Source of the DNA: an uncultured Flavihumibacter sp.
GTDB taxonomy: Bacteria; Bacteroidota; Bacteroidia; Chitinophagales; Chitinophagaceae
DNA length: 7,043 nt
Direction of reading: 5' to 3'
Assembly: GCA_946481605.1 (NCBI GenBank)
Contig: CAMLPA010000165.1
Span: forward strand, 1 to 7,043
Part shown: positions 6,106 to 7,043 of the stretch, in pieces
Position numbering within the stretch: the stretch's first letter is position 1
Layout: each line of letters begins with the position of its first letter
Program-made: the position numbers and the translations under genes
Notes under the pieces: model-generated
Seen by the model: only the letters and a program-made list of their open reading frames with translations
The model's database searches: none
What the model was told of the DNA's origin: nothing

Positions 6106-7043
6106 ATGCTATCAACCGGGCCTAAAAGTACAACATCTGCTTACTATATATTGGTGATCACCGGCTTTTTGAGCATTTTTTGTTTGAACTGCGGGAATGA
6201 AAGTACAGGCGGTAAAGGCTATTTCCGTTACAACGAAACCTCCGGTATAGCATCACTTGATCCGGCTTTTGCCAAGAACCAGAGCATCATGTGGGCCGTG
6301 CACCAGTTGTTTAATACATTGGTAGAAGTGGATAGCACGTTACAACTTAAACCATCGTTGGCCACACGATGGGAAATTTCTCCGGATGGCAGAACCTATA
6401 CCTTCTCGCTCCGCAACGATGTCTTCTTTCACGATCATCCCGTTTTTCCCGGTGGGAAGGGCCGGAAAATGACGGCGGATGATGTGGTTTTTTCACTGGA
6501 AAGAATCGTTGATCCGGCCACAGCGAGCAGCGGAGCCTGGATATTCAACAATAAGATTGATACCACAAATCCGTTCACCGCTTTAAACGATACTACCTTT
6601 CAACTGAAACTGCTGCAACCGTTCCGACCCATGCTGGGGATCCTGAGTATGCAATATTGTTCCGTTGTTCCGAAAGAGATTGTACAGCATTATGGTCGGG
6701 ATTTCAGAAGTAATCCCGTAGGTACCGGTCCTTTCTCCTTTGGATTCTGGGAAGAAGGACAGGCCCTTGTGCTCAGGAAGCATCCGCGTTATTTCGAAAA
6801 AGATGAAGCTGGGAAACAACTCCCATACCTGGACGGCATCCAGGTTTCTTTCCTCGACAATAAAGCTGCGGAGTTCCTGGAATTCCGCCAGCAACGGTTG
6901 CATTTCATCAACGACATTGAATCTTCTTTTAAAGATGAAGTGCTTACCAAAGCGGGCACACTGCGCAAAGCATGGCAGGGAAAAATAGTCCTCCATAAGC
7001 ATCCGTATTTAAACATAGAATACCTCGGTATTTTTCAGGATAC
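6106..7043 (+). CDS. Family 5 (peptide/nickel-type) solute-binding protein, N-terminal part
   Basis: The frame stays open from ATG 6106 to the window end (312 codons plus 2 nt), so the C-terminal part is missing; family members are usually 500-600 residues. Hallmarks of the SBP_bac_5 (DppA/OppA-like) family are seen in order: SLDPAF (50-55), QLFNTLVEVD (67-76), LKPSLATRWEISPDGRTYTF (81-100), LRNDVFFHD (102-110), MTADDVVFSLERI (122-134) and NPVGTGPF (203-210). Such proteins capture oligopeptides or similar ligands outside the inner membrane for an ABC importer. Residues 12-27 form a hydrophobic signal segment. C29, in LNCGNES, or C26 may be the lipidated cysteine, although neither site is a canonical lipobox. 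The gene is divergent from the secreted M1 peptidase with 30 bp between start codons, suggesting linked peptide use. The ligand is unknown, and the importer permeases are not in the window. Confidence 0.9.
   Translation, partial: MLSTGPKSTTSAYYILVITGFLSIFCLNCGNESTGGKGYFRYNETSGIASLDPAFAKNQSIMWAVHQLFNTLVEVDSTLQLKPSLATRWEISPDGRTYTFSLRNDVFFHDHPVFPGGKGRKMTADDVVFSLERIVDPATASSGAWIFNNKIDTTNPFTALNDTTFQLKLLQPFRPMLGILSMQYCSVVPKEIVQHYGRDFRSNPVGTGPFSFGFWEEGQALVLRKHPRYFEKDEAGKQLPYLDGIQVSFLDNKAAEFLEFRQQRLHFINDIESSFKDEVLTKAGTLRKAWQGKIVLHKHPYLNIEYLGIFQD
6123..6130 (-). promoter_or_regulatory. Possible -7 box for the peptidase/flippase operon
   Basis: Read on the minus strand this is TACTTTTA, one mismatch from the TAnnTTTG consensus, 47 bp before the peptidase ATG and inside the first codons of the divergent binding-protein gene. 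No TTG -33 element is seen at the usual spacing, so support is weak. Confidence 0.25.

Noticed and set aside
1..7043. CRISPR arrays, tRNA or rRNA genes, riboswitches
   Set aside because: No regularly spaced repeats, tRNA-like TΨC arms or rRNA segments were noticed, and intergenic gaps are too short (about 75 bp at most) to hold most of these.

Overview
The window looks like chromosomal DNA of a member of the Bacteroidota, most likely the Chitinophagaceae or a close relative. The evidence is indirect. Genes lack Shine-Dalgarno sequences, and two start regions carry a TATCTTCG box resembling the Bacteroidota -7 promoter element (TAnnTTTG). The secreted peptidase has a typical 'LSAQ' signal-peptide end, and several proteins (the ATP-grasp tail, the flippase and the small ParE-type pair) resemble forms I associate with this phylum. 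No sequence search was possible.

Left part, + strand: the C-terminal end of an ATP-grasp ligase-like protein (1-237); a complete ABC-2-type exporter ATPase without an adjacent permease (287-1045); a compact type II toxin-antitoxin pair of clearly lower GC content (1082-1647); and a complete acetyl-CoA C-acetyltransferase (thiolase, 1722-2906).

Right part: a two-gene minus-strand operon, transcribed from 6075 down to 2915. It holds a secreted M1-family zinc metallopeptidase followed after 5 nt by a polytopic Wzx/MATE-like polysaccharide flippase. The flippase converges on the thiolase with only 8 bp between stop codons. Divergent from the peptidase, 30 bp away, is a family 5 peptide-type solute-binding protein that starts at 6106 and runs off the window end (6106-7043).

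The genes do not form one obvious system. The supportable functional links are the toxin-antitoxin pair (1-nt overlap), the peptidase/flippase transcription unit, and a plausible extracytoplasmic peptide-processing and peptide-binding pairing across the divergent intergenic region. No RNA genes, CRISPR arrays or transposases were seen, and no gene-free stretch exceeds about 75 bp. I found no convincing previously undescribed system. The points most worth checking are the low-GC toxin-antitoxin cassette beside the orphan ABC ATPase, and the tight divergent peptidase/binding-protein junction.
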